Origin: Synechococcus sp. BSA11S
GTDB taxonomy: Bacteria > Cyanobacteriota > Cyanobacteriia > PCC-6307 > Cyanobiaceae
Reading direction: 5' to 3'
Length of the DNA stretch: 64,000 bases
NCBI RefSeq assembly: GCF_014224355.1
Contig: NZ_VNWP01000001.1
Coordinates: 1 to 64,000, forward strand
The notes below the pieces were generated by a model. The model did not search any database. It was not told the DNA's origin and was given only the letters and a program-made list of their open reading frames with translations. Shown one piece after another: positions 50,949-60,230 of the stretch; the stretch's first letter is position 1; every line of letters begins with the position of its first letter. Both the position numbers and the translations under genes were made by a program.

Positions 50949-52423
50949 GCCGCCTCAGCGAACTGGCGAGCCCACGCCAGGATCTCGCTCACCCGCTCGC
51001 GGCTCGGAGCCTCGCTGTAGAGACGAAGCAGCGGTTCGGTGCCCGAGAAGCGCAGCATCAGCCAGTGGCTGGCGCCGAGGCGCAGCTTCACCCCGTCGGT
51101 GCTCACCACTTCCTGTACCGGCCAGCCGGCCACGCTGCTGGGGGGATCCTGCGCCAGCTGCTGCTCCAGCCGCTCCCGGCTGGCCATGTCCTTGAGGCGC
51201 AGGTCGAGCCGGTCGTAGGCGCTGGCCCCGCCATGGGAGGCCTGCAGCCGGTCGAGGCGCTCGCCCAGGGGCAGGCCGCCCTCCACCAGAGCTTCCAGCA
51301 CCAGCAGGGCGGCGAAGAGGGCATCCCGCTCGGGCAGGTGCAGGCCGAATCCCACCCCGCCCGATTCCTCGCCGCCCACCAGCACTCCACCGGCGATCAT
51401 TTCGCTGGCGATGTACTTGAAGCCCACGGGCTTCTCGATCACGGGCCGGCCCAGGCCCTCGGCCACCAGCTGCATCAGGTCGGAGCCGCTCACGGTCTTG
51501 ATCACGGTGCCCGGCAGGTCCCGCGCCCGGGCGAGGTGATCGATCAGCAGGGGCATCAGCAGCTGAGTGCTGCAGTAGCGGCCGCGTTCATCGATGGCGG
51601 CGATGCGGTCGCCGTCGCCGTCGAAGACGATCCCCACCGCCGGCCGGCCGGCCTCGCCGCTGGCGCGGACGGCTGCGATCAGCTCCTGCAGGTAGGGCGC
51701 CAGGGGCTCGGGCGGGTGGCCGCCGAAGAGCGGATCGCGCCAGGAGCGGATCTCCTCGATGCAGCCATCTCCGGCGCTGGGGCCTGAACCGGCTGCCAAC
51801 AGCGCCGGCAGTCCGCCGGCCGCGGAGCCGTGCATGGGATCGACGATCACCCGCAGCCTCATCCCCTCCAGTCCCCTGCGCAGGGTGCTGGTGTCCACCA
51901 GCTCGCGCAGGCCCGCCAGGTAACCGCCCCAGCCATCGAAGCGGGGCGTGTCGCCGGGGATCGGCACGGTGATGCCCCCAGCCTCCAGCCGCTTCTCCAC
52001 AGCGGCGGTGAACGACTCCTCCACCGAGCCGCCGAAGTGCCCTTTGATCTTCAGGCCGATCCACTCCGGCGGGTTGTGGCTGGCGGTGATCACCAGGGCC
52101 CCGAGAGCGCTCCGCTCCACCACGGCCCAGCTGCAGGCGGGCGTGGGCACGGCCGACTCGGTGAGCACCGGCTCGAGATCGGCCCCGCGCACGGCGCTGG
52201 AGATGGCCTCAGCCAGCTCCGGTGCCAGGAAGCGGCGGTCGTAGCCGATCACCACCTCCCGGCTGTTCAGCTGTGCCGGGGCCGCACGTTCCAGCTCGCG
52301 GGCCGCGGCAGCGGCCACCACCAGCAGCCGTTCCAGGGTCACATCGACGCCGAGGATGCCGCGCCAGCCATCGGTGCCGAAACGGATGGGACTGGGCTCC
52401 AGGGGCAGGGGGGCAGAAGCCAT
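50945..52423 (-). CDS. Phosphoglucomutase/phosphomannomutase family protein
   Basis: The protein has 492 residues from ATG 52423. IRFGTDGWRGILGVDV, LVITASHNPPEWIGLKIKGH with the phosphate-carrying Ser, VGIVFDGDGDRIAAID for Mg, and VGGEESGGVGFGLHLPERDA for sugar binding. LRFSGTEPLLRLYSEA closes it. It interconverts hexose 1- and 6-phosphates. The open frame continues upstream to 53962, but that extension is antisense to the nuclease gene and is not coding. Confidence 0.95.
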   Translation of the reverse strand: MASAPLPLEPSPIRFGTDGWRGILGVDVTLERLLVVAAAAARELERAAPAQLNSREVVIGYDRRFLAPELAEAISSAVRGADLEPVLTESAVPTPACSWAVVERSALGALVITASHNPPEWIGLKIKGHFGGSVEESFTAAVEKRLEAGGITVPIPGDTPRFDGWGGYLAGLRELVDTSTLRRGLEGMRLRVIVDPMHGSAAGGLPALLAAGSGPSAGDGCIEEIRSWRDPLFGGHPPEPLAPYLQELIAAVRASGEAGRPAVGIVFDGDGDRIAAIDERGRYCSTQLLMPLLIDHLARARDLPGTVIKTVSGSDLMQLVAEGLGRPVIEKPVGFKYIASEMIAGGVLVGGEESGGVGFGLHLPERDALFAALLVLEALVEGGLPLGERLDRLQASHGGASAYDRLDLRLKDMASRERLEQQLAQDPPSSVAGWPVQEVVSTDGVKLRLGASHWLMLRFSGTEPLLRLYSEAPSRERVSEILAWARQFAEAA

Positions 52424-52525
52424 GGGGGCAGCGGCATTGAGTAGCTCGTAGCAGCCGGCCGGCCGGCCTGGGTTCGAGCAGGTGCCGGCCTGGCGGCAGG
52501 CCACCGCCCGCCGTAGCCTGCCGCC

Positions 52526-54100
52526 ATGCCCGCTGAACCCTCCAACCGGCTGTTGACCGACCGGTTGCTGCGCAGCTGGTTGCGATGCCGGCGACGGGCC
52601 TGGCTCGACCGCCATGGGGATCCCGGCCAGAGGCTCTGGAGTGCCCACCGTGCCCTCCAGCTCGACGACCAGCAGCGCTGTTTCGTGAGCCTGCTGGAAC
52701 GGCGCCCCCAGGCCGGTGAAGCCGCCTGCGCCACCGGTGCCCCGGCGGTGGTGGGGGTGCGCCTGCGGGGCAGCGGCCCTGCAGGCCTGGCGCTGGAGGG
52801 CCATCCACCGCTGTTGCGGCGCACCAGTGGGGAGAGCCGCTGGGGGGCCTACGCCTACCAGCCCGTGATGGCCCGCCAGGGCCGTCGCCTCACCCGCGAA
52901 CACCGGCTGGTGATGGGGCTGTGGGGTCAGCTGCTCGCGGGTTGGCAGCAGGGACCTGTCAGCCATGGCCTGGTGGTGGCGGCAGGCTCCGGGCGCCTGG
53001 AGCGGGAGCGGCTGGCCCTGGGGGAGGGATTGCAGCGCCAGCTGCAGGAGGCGCTGCCCAAGCTGGCGGCGGATCTGGAGCGCCCCCAGCCGCCACCGCT
53101 GGTGAGTGACCGCAAGAAGTGCGTGCTCTGCTCCTGGCGCGGCGTCTGCGACCGCGAAGCGGCCGTGCAGGGGCACCTCAGCGAGGTGAGTGGCATCGGC
53201 GCCAAGCGCCGTGAGTTGCTGATCGAGCTCGGCCTGCCCCAGCTCAACGCCCTGGCCGGCGCCGATCCCGAGGCCCTGGCCGATGCGCTCGAGGTGCATG
53301 GGGAGCAGCACCGCGAGGTGGCGGCGCGGCTGGTGGACCAGGCCCGCGTGCAGCAGCGGGGGGAACCTCTGCGGCTGCACGCGGAGCCCGCTCAGGCGGC
53401 CATGGCCCTGCCCGAGCTGCGCACGGCCGCTGGGGTGCTCGTGTACGACATCGAATCCGACCCCGATGCCCGCGACGACTTCCTGCACGGCTTCCTGCGC
53501 ATCGAGCGGGATGCCGACGGCCGCTGGCCCGACTGGCGGACGGCCGACATCGGCAGCTACCGCCCGTTGCTGGCCCTGCACGAGCACGGCGAGGCCAGGC
53601 TCTGGCGGCGCCTGCGCCGGCTGCTGGCCGCCACACCAGCCGACTGGCCCCTGCTCCACTACGGCGAAACCGAGTCGATCGCCCTGGTGCGCCTGGCCCA
53701 GCGCCAGGGGGCCAGCGAGCGTGAGCTGACCGTTCTGCGCCGGCGCCTGGTGGATCTGCACCAGCGGCTGCGGCGCCACTGGCTGCTGCCGGTGAACAGC
53801 TACGGACTCAAGGCCGTGGCCGGCTGGCTGGGCTTCGCCTGGAGCCAGAAGGGGGTGGATGGGGCCCGCTGCCTGCTCTGGTGGCGCCAGTGGCGCGGGG
53901 ATGGCACTCCGGCCGGCCGCGGCAGCCTGCATGGGCTGCGCCGGATCTTCCGCTACAACCACGACGACGGACGGGCCACCTGGGCGGTGGCCAGCTGGCT
54001 GCTGGCTCAGGACGCCGCGCTTCCCGCCCCCACCGGCGGCGCCACCACCCCGGTGGGCACGGAGACCTCCAGGGCGATCCCCTCGCCGGTCACCAGCTGA
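52526..54100 (+). CDS. TM0106-family RecB-like nuclease
   Basis: The protein has 524 residues. The first half has PD-(D/E)xK-like features with a Cys group DRKKCVLCSWRGVCDREAA, a helix-hairpin-helix (VSGIGAKRRELLIELGLPQL), then a RNase-H-like half (VLVYDIESDPDARDDFLHGF and PVNSYGLKAVAGWLGFAW). It would be a DNA nuclease, possibly with an Fe-S cluster. The 3' end overlaps ygfZ by 94 bases. Confidence 0.85.
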   Translation: MPAEPSNRLLTDRLLRSWLRCRRRAWLDRHGDPGQRLWSAHRALQLDDQQRCFVSLLERRPQAGEAACATGAPAVVGVRLRGSGPAGLALEGHPPLLRRTSGESRWGAYAYQPVMARQGRRLTREHRLVMGLWGQLLAGWQQGPVSHGLVVAAGSGRLERERLALGEGLQRQLQEALPKLAADLERPQPPPLVSDRKKCVLCSWRGVCDREAAVQGHLSEVSGIGAKRRELLIELGLPQLNALAGADPEALADALEVHGEQHREVAARLVDQARVQQRGEPLRLHAEPAQAAMALPELRTAAGVLVYDIESDPDARDDFLHGFLRIERDADGRWPDWRTADIGSYRPLLALHEHGEARLWRRLRRLLAATPADWPLLHYGETESIALVRLAQRQGASERELTVLRRRLVDLHQRLRRHWLLPVNSYGLKAVAGWLGFAWSQKGVDGARCLLWWRQWRGDGTPAGRGSLHGLRRIFRYNHDDGRATWAVASWLLAQDAALPAPTGGATTPVGTETSRAIPSPVTS

Positions 54101-54936
54101 GGGTCCGCCAGGGCCTGACGCCGCACCAGGGCCAGCCCCAGCCAGAGGCTCGAGCCCTCCCCCCCCCCGTCCAGCCGCAGGCTGGAGGTGATCCGGCCGG
54201 CCCGCTCACCGCTGGTGGTCAGCAGTGCCGTTCCCACGGACGGGCCCACGGCCGGACCCACCGTGAACCAGCGCCGCAGCTGCTGCTTGACGCCGTCGTA
54301 GGTGGCCAGCTTGGCGAGAGTTTCCTGGCCCACGTAGCAGCCCTTGCTCAGGCTCACCCGATCCGCCAGTCCGAGCTCGAACGGATTCACCTCGTCGCTG
54401 ACTTCATTGGGGGCCACCGGCCGGCCCTGGCTCAGGCGCCAGCGCTCGCTCTCGATCGCTCCCAGGGCCGGGACGGCCTCAAGCTCGGCGGGGAGTGCCG
54501 TCCCATCGGGGAGCAGCAGTCGGCCTCCTGGCAGCCACCAGCCCGCGGCGGACTCTGCCGCGGGCTCTGCTCCCTCCAGAGTGATCAGCCTTGCGGTCTG
54601 CACCGGTCCCAGGCTCACCTGATCGGCCGGAAAGAGGACCCGGTCGAGAGCCTGATGGATCGCGGCCCCGTTGCCGGCGCTGACCACCAGCCAGGCTCCG
54701 CCGGCATCCACGAGCACGTCAGCCAGTCCACGCACCCGGCCGGTGGGGGTGAGGCAGCAGGTGGCCAGGCACTCACCCGGCTTTGCCCGCTCCAGGTCCT
54801 GGCTGCTCTGGCCATGCAGGAAGCGCAGGGTGTCGGGGCCCTCGAGGCGGATCAGGCTGACGGGTTGCTCCCAGCGGCAGGGGGGGGCGGGCTGCCAGTC
54901 CCAGGGGGCTGAGACGGTGGTGGCGGTCAGGGGCAT
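54007..54936 (-). CDS. ygfZ: Folate-binding YgfZ/GcvT-like protein
   Basis: The protein has 309 residues. LEGPDTLRFLHGQSSQDLER, then LTPTGRVRGLADVLVDAGGA and the hallmark SLSKGCYVGQETLAKL. It assists Fe-S cluster enzymes in a tetrahydrofolate-dependent way. Follows pyrE by 19 bases. Confidence 0.93.
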   Translation of the reverse strand: MPLTATTVSAPWDWQPAPPCRWEQPVSLIRLEGPDTLRFLHGQSSQDLERAKPGECLATCCLTPTGRVRGLADVLVDAGGAWLVVSAGNGAAIHQALDRVLFPADQVSLGPVQTARLITLEGAEPAAESAAGWWLPGGRLLLPDGTALPAELEAVPALGAIESERWRLSQGRPVAPNEVSDEVNPFELGLADRVSLSKGCYVGQETLAKLATYDGVKQQLRRWFTVGPAVGPSVGTALLTTSGERAGRITSSLRLDGGGEGSSLWLGLALVRRQALADPQLVTGEGIALEVSVPTGVVAPPVGAGSAAS

Positions 54937-54955
54937 GGCAGGGGAAGCGGTGCGC

Positions 54956-55585
54956 TCACCCTTGCAAATTCCCTGCCGTGGCGGCGATCTCCTCGAGCAG
55001 GTACAGGCTGCGCAGCTCCAGTCCGGCTGCCGTCATCGCCTCGTGCCCTCCTTCCTGGCGATCGACGATCGTGACCACCCGATCCACCCGGTAACCGGCC
55101 TGGCGCAGCTGCTCCACGGCCTTGAGGGAGGAGCCCCCTGTGGTCACCACGTCTTCCAGCACGGTGATCCGCGAACCGGTGGCGGGCAGGGGCCCCTCCA
55201 GCCAGGCACCGGTGCCGTGCCCCTTGGCCTGCTTGCGCACGATCAGGGCATCAAGCGGCAGGCCGGCCTGGGCCGCCGCCATCGCCACCCCACTGACCAG
55301 AGGATCGGCGCCGAGGGTGAGGCCGGCCACGGCCGCGGCGCCCTCGTCCACGTGCTTCAGCAGAGCAGTGGCCAGCAGGGCCAGCCCGAAGCCGCTCAGG
55401 CTCACGGGTTTGCAGTTGACGTAGTGGTTGCTGCGTCGTCCGGACGCCAGGGTGAACTCCCCATGGCGGTAGGCCCTGGTGGCCAGCAGTTCGAGCAGCA
55501 GCTGCCGGTTCTCCCCGGCCGTGGTGGGAAGGGCCGGTACGCTCCCTCCCGCGGTGCTGGGACTGGTGCTGGGGGTCTGAGGCAT
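54956..55585 (-). CDS. pyrE: Orotate phosphoribosyltransferase
   Basis: The protein has 209 residues from ATG 55585. The PRPP motif [20 protein letters not shown] and the flexible loop [15 protein letters not shown] are clear; [18 protein letters not shown] is the N-terminal part. It forms OMP in pyrimidine synthesis. Confidence 0.95.
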   Translation of the reverse strand: MPQTPSTSPSTAGGSVPALPTTAGENRQLLLELLATRAYRHGEFTLASGRRSNHYVNCKPVSLSGFGLALLATALLKHVDEGAAAVAGLTLGADPLVSGVAMAAAQAGLPLDALIVRKQAKGHGTGAWLEGPLPATGSRITVLEDVVTTGGSSLKAVEQLRQAGYRVDRVVTIVDRQEGGHEAMTAAGLELRSLYLLEEIAATAGNLQG

Positions 55586-55774
55586 CGCAGCGGAGGAGGA
55601 AGCAGGGGTAGCGGGTGCGCCTCGGCGGAAGTCCCTGGCAAAACACGACCCAACCACCTAGTTTGCGGGATGATCAGGATGTACCGAACATCCGGGCGCC
55701 ATCGGCTCTCCAGGCCCTGTCTGCCTTCCGGATACAGCCGGCCCACTCCACTGCTCCGTGAACAGCCCCGAGCC

Positions 55775-56362
55775 ATGACTCCCGCCGCCCCCCCGAGTGC
55801 TCACCCGGCCGCCCTGGCGGCTGGTGCCCTGGCCTCCGGGGTGCTGCTGGGGCTGCTCCCCGCCATGCCGGCGCAGGCCGGCCCTGTGGTCTGCACCACC
55901 ACCCTCGAGGCTCCCCTGGCCGGTACCGGCAACAGCACCCGGCCACCCAGTGCCCCGGTGGAGGTCACCCGCTGCGGTGAGGTTCAGACCACGGCCGAAC
56001 TCTTTGAGCAGCGTGCCTACACCTGGCGCTCCACCTTTGCCCGCGGGGTCAGCCTCACCAACCAGATCACCGACATCCTGGGCATCGCCATGGGCGGTCC
56101 TCAGGGCAACCGCGTGATGGGGTTCGGCTTCCCCGAGCAGGCCATCGTCTGGGATTCCTCCGCCATCGGCAACACCACGGCCGCCCTGCTGGAAGAGCAG
56201 AGTGCACCAATGCCGTTTCGCGACACTGACCTGCCCTCGATCTTCTCTTCCAGCCTGCAGGTGGCCCCCACCACAGTGCCGGTCCAGGTCGCCCAGCCTG
56301 GGGTGAACGACTTCCCCACGTCCTTCCCTGTGCAGACTGCACCAGTGCGAGGTCTTTGGTGA
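55775..56362 (+). CDS. Secreted hypothetical protein, 195 aa
   Basis: ATG 55775. Signal peptide ending PAMPAQA. The mature chain has two Cys (VVCTTTLEAP; EVTRCGEVQTTAEL) and FARGVSLTNQITDILGIAMG. It resembles small exported proteins I have seen in picocyanobacteria. It lies 16 bases before the tRNA. Function unknown. Confidence 0.6.
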   Translation: MTPAAPPSAHPAALAAGALASGVLLGLLPAMPAQAGPVVCTTTLEAPLAGTGNSTRPPSAPVEVTRCGEVQTTAELFEQRAYTWRSTFARGVSLTNQITDILGIAMGGPQGNRVMGFGFPEQAIVWDSSAIGNTTAALLEEQSAPMPFRDTDLPSIFSSSLQVAPTTVPVQVAQPGVNDFPTSFPVQTAPVRGLW

Positions 56363-56378
56363 TACCAGGATTTGGCCC

Positions 56379-56451
56379 GGGGGTCTAGCAATCTGGTGAA
56401 TGCAGCGGGCTCATAATCCGCCTGAGGCGAGTTCGATCCTCGCGACCCCCA
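56379..56451 (+). tRNA. tRNA-Met (CAT anticodon)
   Basis: The acceptor GGGGGTC pairs with GACCCCC plus discriminator A; the anticodon arm GCGGG-CTCATAA-TCCGC reads CAT; the T-arm GCGAG-TTCGATC-CTCGC is perfect. The D-stem is short (GCA/TGC). CCA is not encoded. The first pair is G-C, so it is not an initiator; a lysidine tRNA-Ile reading is less likely but cannot be excluded by eye. Confidence 0.9.
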
Positions 56452-56618
56452 TTTCAGCTTCAGAGGGTGGATCCTCGACTCAGCGGGCCTGGGTTGTCCA
56501 CTGTTTCCGACGGCTGTCAGACCTGGTCACATCTTCTTGGACCCGGTAAGCCTCCTGCTCGTCATGCAGCCGTGGGTTCTTGCCACCATGGACCTGAAGA
56601 CGTAGCCACCCGGGAACC

Positions 56619-57044
56619 ATGAAAGGCCTGCGCCGTAGCCTCAGACCAGCTCTTCTGTGTGCTGCAGGGCTGGCTGCAGGCCTGAGTGCCGTCCCCGCTG
56701 ATGCCCAGGTGGGAATCACCATCCAGCTGGGCCAGCCCGGGTACTACGGACCCGTTCGGCCCTACGGCATCGGTCTCAACCAGCTGCTCTACCAGCAGCC
56801 GCTGATCATTGAACCCCGCTACAGGGGCTGGGATTCGGGCCGGACTGTTCAGCCGATCTACCTGCGGGTGCCGCCCGGGCATGCCAAGAACTGGGGAAAG
56901 CATTGCCAGCGCTACGGATCCTGCAACAGGCCCGTTTATTTCGTGCGAGACAGTTGGTACAACGACACCTATGGGCAACGCTATCAGCAACAGAAAAAGA
57001 ACTACCGACGTGGACGCGGCCGTTATCGTTACGATGACGATTGA
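56619..57044 (+). CDS. Periplasmic hypothetical protein, 141 aa
   Basis: ATG 56619. Signal peptide (ALLCAAGLAAGLSAVPADA). GQPGYYGPVRPYGIGLNQLL, YLRVPPGHAKNWGKHCQRYG and RPVYFVRDSWYNDTY form a conserved-looking core with two Cys, also met in proteobacterial periplasmic proteins. A basic RGRGRYRYDDD tail follows. Function unknown. Confidence 0.65.
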   Translation: MKGLRRSLRPALLCAAGLAAGLSAVPADAQVGITIQLGQPGYYGPVRPYGIGLNQLLYQQPLIIEPRYRGWDSGRTVQPIYLRVPPGHAKNWGKHCQRYGSCNRPVYFVRDSWYNDTYGQRYQQQKKNYRRGRGRYRYDDD

Positions 57045-57285
57045 ACTCGATTCCAACTCTCAGCGGATTGGACCACCCTGGATGGGTCAGTGATGTCTGA
57101 GTCGTGTGGTGGATTCTTGTGGCCCACTGGCGACCAAGCTGCGACAGAACAGTTCGATGTCGAACTCTGCTGAGGATCGCTGCCAACGCGCTCGATTCGC
57201 ACCTCATCGCCGCTGGGGGTCATCGACAATCTTGCTGCCGAATCCAGACAGGCCAGGCAGGGGACTGCCTCCCTGCTCTGACCCC

Positions 57286-57555
57286 ATGACAGGCCCAGCC
57301 ATGACACGCTCTGCGGCTGCTGCCACCCATGGACTTCCTGCCGCCGCCGTGCACCAGATCCAGTCCACCCTCTACGGATCCCGCGCCCTCAGCCGCCATC
57401 GCCCCGACTCCGACATCGACGATCTGCTGCTGCCCTGGCGCTTCGATCTTTCGCTGCAGGATTCGCTGCAATCCCCCGAGGGGATCGACCATATCCAGCG
57501 GGTGGGGCAGGTGTTCTACCGCCGCTCGCCCTGGTCAGATTTCAGGACGAGCTGA
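57286..57555 (+). pseudogene. MNT-type nucleotidyltransferase with internal deletion
   Basis: From ATG 57286 (or 57301) it reads AAAVHQIQSTLYGSRALSRH RPDSDIDDLLLPWRFDLSLQ and DHIQRVGQVFYRR. The GSx10DxD core and the C-terminal part of the family are there, but about 30-40 residues that usually separate them are gone, and the strand before YGSR is short. There is no partner gene. It is probably a dead antitoxin fragment, far from the main TA island. Confidence 0.5.
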
Positions 57556-57566
57556 ATGATCCCCTC

Positions 57567-58097
57567 CTACCAGCTCACCCCGTGCAGCTTGGGCAGTGGT
57601 GCCGTCTGGCTGGTGACGGCGAACAGCCGGGGGATGTCGTTGCTGTTGTAGACGCGGAACTCGCGCACCAGAGAGGCTCCCTCCTCGCGCACGGCCTGGT
57701 TGAGCACCAGGGAGCCGTCAGGATCCGACACGGAGCGGTGGAAGGTGCCCGGAGGGATGCGCAGGATGTCGCCGCCCGTGTCGAGGCGGACGATGTGGAA
57801 GGGGTAGTTCCAGCCCAGGTTCACCAGGAAGAAGGTGCGGCCGCCGTGCATCGCCAGCAGGTTGTCCTCCTGGTGGGGATGCAGATAGAACTGCCAGGCG
57901 CCGGTTTCGGGGTCGTCGGGGGGGCTCACCGCCGGACCGCTGTGCACCACCAGATCACGGGCGTTGGAGGTGGGCACCGTGATGTCGAAGAAGCGCACCG
58001 CCGGGGTGTCCCGGAACTTCTCGTAGGGAATCAGTTCAAACATCGGGGCCGGCTTCGGCCCCTTGTGTTCGCTGTTGCGCAGCAGGGATGTGACCAT
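57567..58097 (-). CDS. Cupin-like protein
   Basis: The protein has 176 residues from ATG 58097. WQFYLHPHQEDNLLAMHGGR and GDILRIPPGTFHRSVSDPDG are the two cupin motifs with metal-binding His/Glu. FELIPYEKFRDTPAVRFFDI precedes. Possibly a sugar or oxygenase-type enzyme; no close family recognised. Confidence 0.65.
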   Translation of the reverse strand: MVTSLLRNSEHKGPKPAPMFELIPYEKFRDTPAVRFFDITVPTSNARDLVVHSGPAVSPPDDPETGAWQFYLHPHQEDNLLAMHGGRTFFLVNLGWNYPFHIVRLDTGGDILRIPPGTFHRSVSDPDGSLVLNQAVREEGASLVREFRVYNSNDIPRLFAVTSQTAPLPKLHGVSW

Positions 58098-58144
58098 GGA
58101 GGCAACCGCTGGCGCTGATGGCCAGTCGGCGAAAAGTGACTCCA

Positions 58145-58170
58145 TTGAACAGAACGGTGGTTCCGTTCAA
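58145..58170. promoter_or_regulatory. Palindromic operator-like site
   Basis: The plus strand is TTGAACAGAACGGTGGTTCC GTTCAA: a near-perfect inverted repeat with GAAC twice and GTTC twice. It lies between the divergent cupin-like gene (start 58097) and the CsgG-like gene. It likely binds a dimeric regulator. Confidence 0.5.
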
Positions 58171-58333
58171 CGTGCAGGACGCTACGGAACAGCTCTCTGG
58201 GGACAGAAGCCGATCCGGTCATGACGGGTCTGGCCATCGTTGGTTGAATGGAGTCTCCCTGGGATCCTTCGTCTTGGCTGATCGTCCGATCTCCCGGTCT
58301 GCCGCGCCTCTGGCCCGGCTGTCGTTCCGCTCC

Positions 58334-59158
58334 ATGCCCCTGCTGCTGGTCGCTGGTCTCGGCCTGAGCGTGATGGCGGCTCCGGCCCTGGCGCAGAGCC
58401 GTGCCGGTGGTCGGCCCACCGTCTCGGTGCCCGACTTCAAGAACACCGTCACCCAGCAGACCTGGTGGTGGCAGGGGCCTGTGGCCACCGATCTGGCCGC
58501 CATGCTGGCCAATGAACTGCAGGCCACCGGCGACCTTCAGGTGGTGGAGCGCAAGAACCTCAAGGCGGTGCTCTCGGAGCAGGAGCTGGCCGAGCTGGGC
58601 ATCGTGCGCCAGAGCGCCAATGCCGCCCAGCGGGGCCAGATGACCGGGGCCCGCTACCTCGTGCTCGGTACCGTCACCTCCTACGACTCCAGCGTGGAGA
58701 GCAAGACCTCCGGCAGCAACTTCGGTTTGCTGGGTTTCGGCACCAACAAGCAGCAGGCTGAAACCAAGGATTACGTGGCGATCGACGTGCGGGTTGTCGA
58801 CAGCACCACCGGCGAGGTGGTGGGTCAGCGCACGGTGGAAGGGCGGGCCACCAGCACCGCCGCTGCTCAGGAGAACGGGGTGAACCTGCTGCCTGCCGCA
58901 GGCCTGGCCCTGTTCCTGGCCCCCAACATGGGCCGCACTGGACAGGGCCTCACCGGTGCCGCGGGCACGCTGCGCTTCGGCTCCAACAGCTCGGAGGCCC
59001 AGCGCACGCCTGCCGCCAAGGCGCTCCGCGCTGCCCTGATCGATGCCTCCGACTACGTGAGCTGTCTGCTGGTGCCCAGGGGCAATTGCATGGCCAGTTT
59101 CGAAGCCCAGGAACAGCAGCGCCGCCAGCGCACCCGAGGGGTGCTGCAACTGGAGTGA
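58334..59158 (+). CDS. CsgG/curli-assembly-like secreted protein
   Basis: The protein has 274 residues from ATG 58334 (upstream in-frame starts exist). Signal peptide ending APALA. TVSVPDFKNTVTQQTWWWQG, ATDLAAMLANELQATGDLQV, then GARYLVLGTVTSYDSSVESK and VDVRVVDSTTGEVVGQRTVE-like segments fit the CsgG fold. No lipobox Cys. Possibly an outer-membrane or periplasmic assembly protein. Confidence 0.8.
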   Translation: MPLLLVAGLGLSVMAAPALAQSRAGGRPTVSVPDFKNTVTQQTWWWQGPVATDLAAMLANELQATGDLQVVERKNLKAVLSEQELAELGIVRQSANAAQRGQMTGARYLVLGTVTSYDSSVESKTSGSNFGLLGFGTNKQQAETKDYVAIDVRVVDSTTGEVVGQRTVEGRATSTAAAQENGVNLLPAAGLALFLAPNMGRTGQGLTGAAGTLRFGSNSSEAQRTPAAKALRAALIDASDYVSCLLVPRGNCMASFEAQEQQRRQRTRGVLQLE

Positions 59159-59168
59159 GCCGCTGGCC

Positions 59169-59351
59169 TCAGCGGGGCTTGATGTTCAGCAGCTTGGCGC
59201 CGTAATCGGCTGTGAAGGCGGCCTGCATCTGCCAGGCCCGCAACAGGGTCTGGGCCACCTGGCGCAGTTCCTCGATGTCGTCACAGTTGGCGATCGCCCG
59301 GGAGTGGACAGCCGTGGAGAACTCGCGGGAGAGGGATAGAGGGTCGTTCAT
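59169..59351 (-). CDS. Small conserved cyanobacterial protein, 60 aa
   Basis: ATG 59351. MNDPLSLSREFSTAVHSRAI followed by NCDDIEELRQVAQTLLRAWQ matches a short protein I recall across picocyanobacteria. It is helical and cytosolic. Upstream are three tandem GTAA units (59361-59374). Confidence 0.65.
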   Translation of the reverse strand: MNDPLSLSREFSTAVHSRAIANCDDIEELRQVAQTLLRAWQMQAAFTADYGAKLLNIKPR

Positions 59352-59360
59352 GCTGGATTT

Positions 59361-59374
59361 TTACATTACGTTAC
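59361..59374 (-). promoter_or_regulatory. Tandem GTAA repeats upstream of the 60-aa gene
   Basis: On the minus strand GTAACGTAATGTAA, three GTAA units spaced 5 bases, ends about 10 bases before the ATG at 59351. It may be an operator or part of an AT-rich promoter. Confidence 0.3.
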
Positions 59375-59414
59375 AAACCAGGAGCTGCCTTCCGTGGGGC
59401 GGGTTGCCGAACCC

Positions 59415-60230
59415 TCAGAAGGGAATCGGCATCTCCACATCGGCCGGTGGGGGGGCGCAGGCCGGCACCCGCTCCAGCACCACGTGCCCGATCACCACGA
59501 TCGAGGGGGAGCCGTAGCCCTGGGCTTCGGCCGCATCGGCCAGTTCCCCCAGGGTGCTCACCAGCTGGCGCTGACCGTTGACGGTGCCCTGCTGGATCAC
59601 GGCGGCGGGCGTCGCGGCAGGGAGCTCGCCGGCGATCAGCTCGTCGCAGATGCGGCGCAGGTTGTGCAGGCCCATGTAGATCACCAGCCCATCGCTGCTG
59701 CGGGCCAGGCCCCGCCAGTCGACGCCGGGCCGGGCCTTGTCGATCTCCTCATGGCCCGTCACGAAGGTGACGCTGGAGCCTGCCCGCCGGTGGGTGATCG
59801 GGATGCCGGCATAGGCGGGGGCGGCAATTCCGGCAGTGACCCCGGGGACCACCTGCACCGGCACGCCGCAGCTGGCCAGGTGGGCCGCTTCCTCGCCGCC
59901 ACGGCCGAACAGGAAGGGATCACCACCCTTGAGGCGCACGATCGTGCGGTGGCGTTGGGCGAGCTCCACGAGCACGGCGTTGGTGCTCGGCTGGGGCACG
60001 GAATGGTGGCCCCGGCGCTTGCCCACGAAGTGGCGCTCACAGCCTGCCGGCGTCAGATCCAGCAGGGCCGCGGGCACCAGTGAGTCGAACACGAGGGCAT
60101 CGCAGCGCCGCAGCAGCCGGTGGGCCTTGAGGGTGATCAGTTCCGGATCGCCCGGGCCGGCTCCCACGAGGTACACGGTACCCAGCCGCTCCTGATCGGG
60201 TTGCCTGGGAGCGGCCTTGCCGTCGCTCAT
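59415..60230 (-). CDS. cobA: Uroporphyrinogen-III C-methyltransferase
   Basis: The protein has 271 residues from ATG 60230. TVYLVGAGPGDPELITLKAH, then RLKGGDPFLFGRGGEEAAHL and VVPGVTAGIAAPAYAGIPIT are the signature motifs. It makes precorrin-2 for siroheme and corrinoids; siroheme serves nirA nearby. It overlaps the cbiX-like gene by 4 bases. Confidence 0.96.
   Translation of the reverse strand: MSDGKAAPRQPDQERLGTVYLVGAGPGDPELITLKAHRLLRRCDALVFDSLVPAALLDLTPAGCERHFVGKRRGHHSVPQPSTNAVLVELAQRHRTIVRLKGGDPFLFGRGGEEAAHLASCGVPVQVVPGVTAGIAAPAYAGIPITHRRAGSSVTFVTGHEEIDKARPGVDWRGLARSSDGLVIYMGLHNLRRICDELIAGELPAATPAAVIQQGTVNGQRQLVSTLGELADAAEAQGYGSPSIVVIGHVVLERVPACAPPPADVEMPIPF

Noticed and set aside
52424-53962. 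N-terminal extension of the phosphohexomutase frame
   Set aside because: It is antisense to the TM0106-type nuclease, and the family start MASAPLPLEPSPIRFGTDGW lies at 52423.
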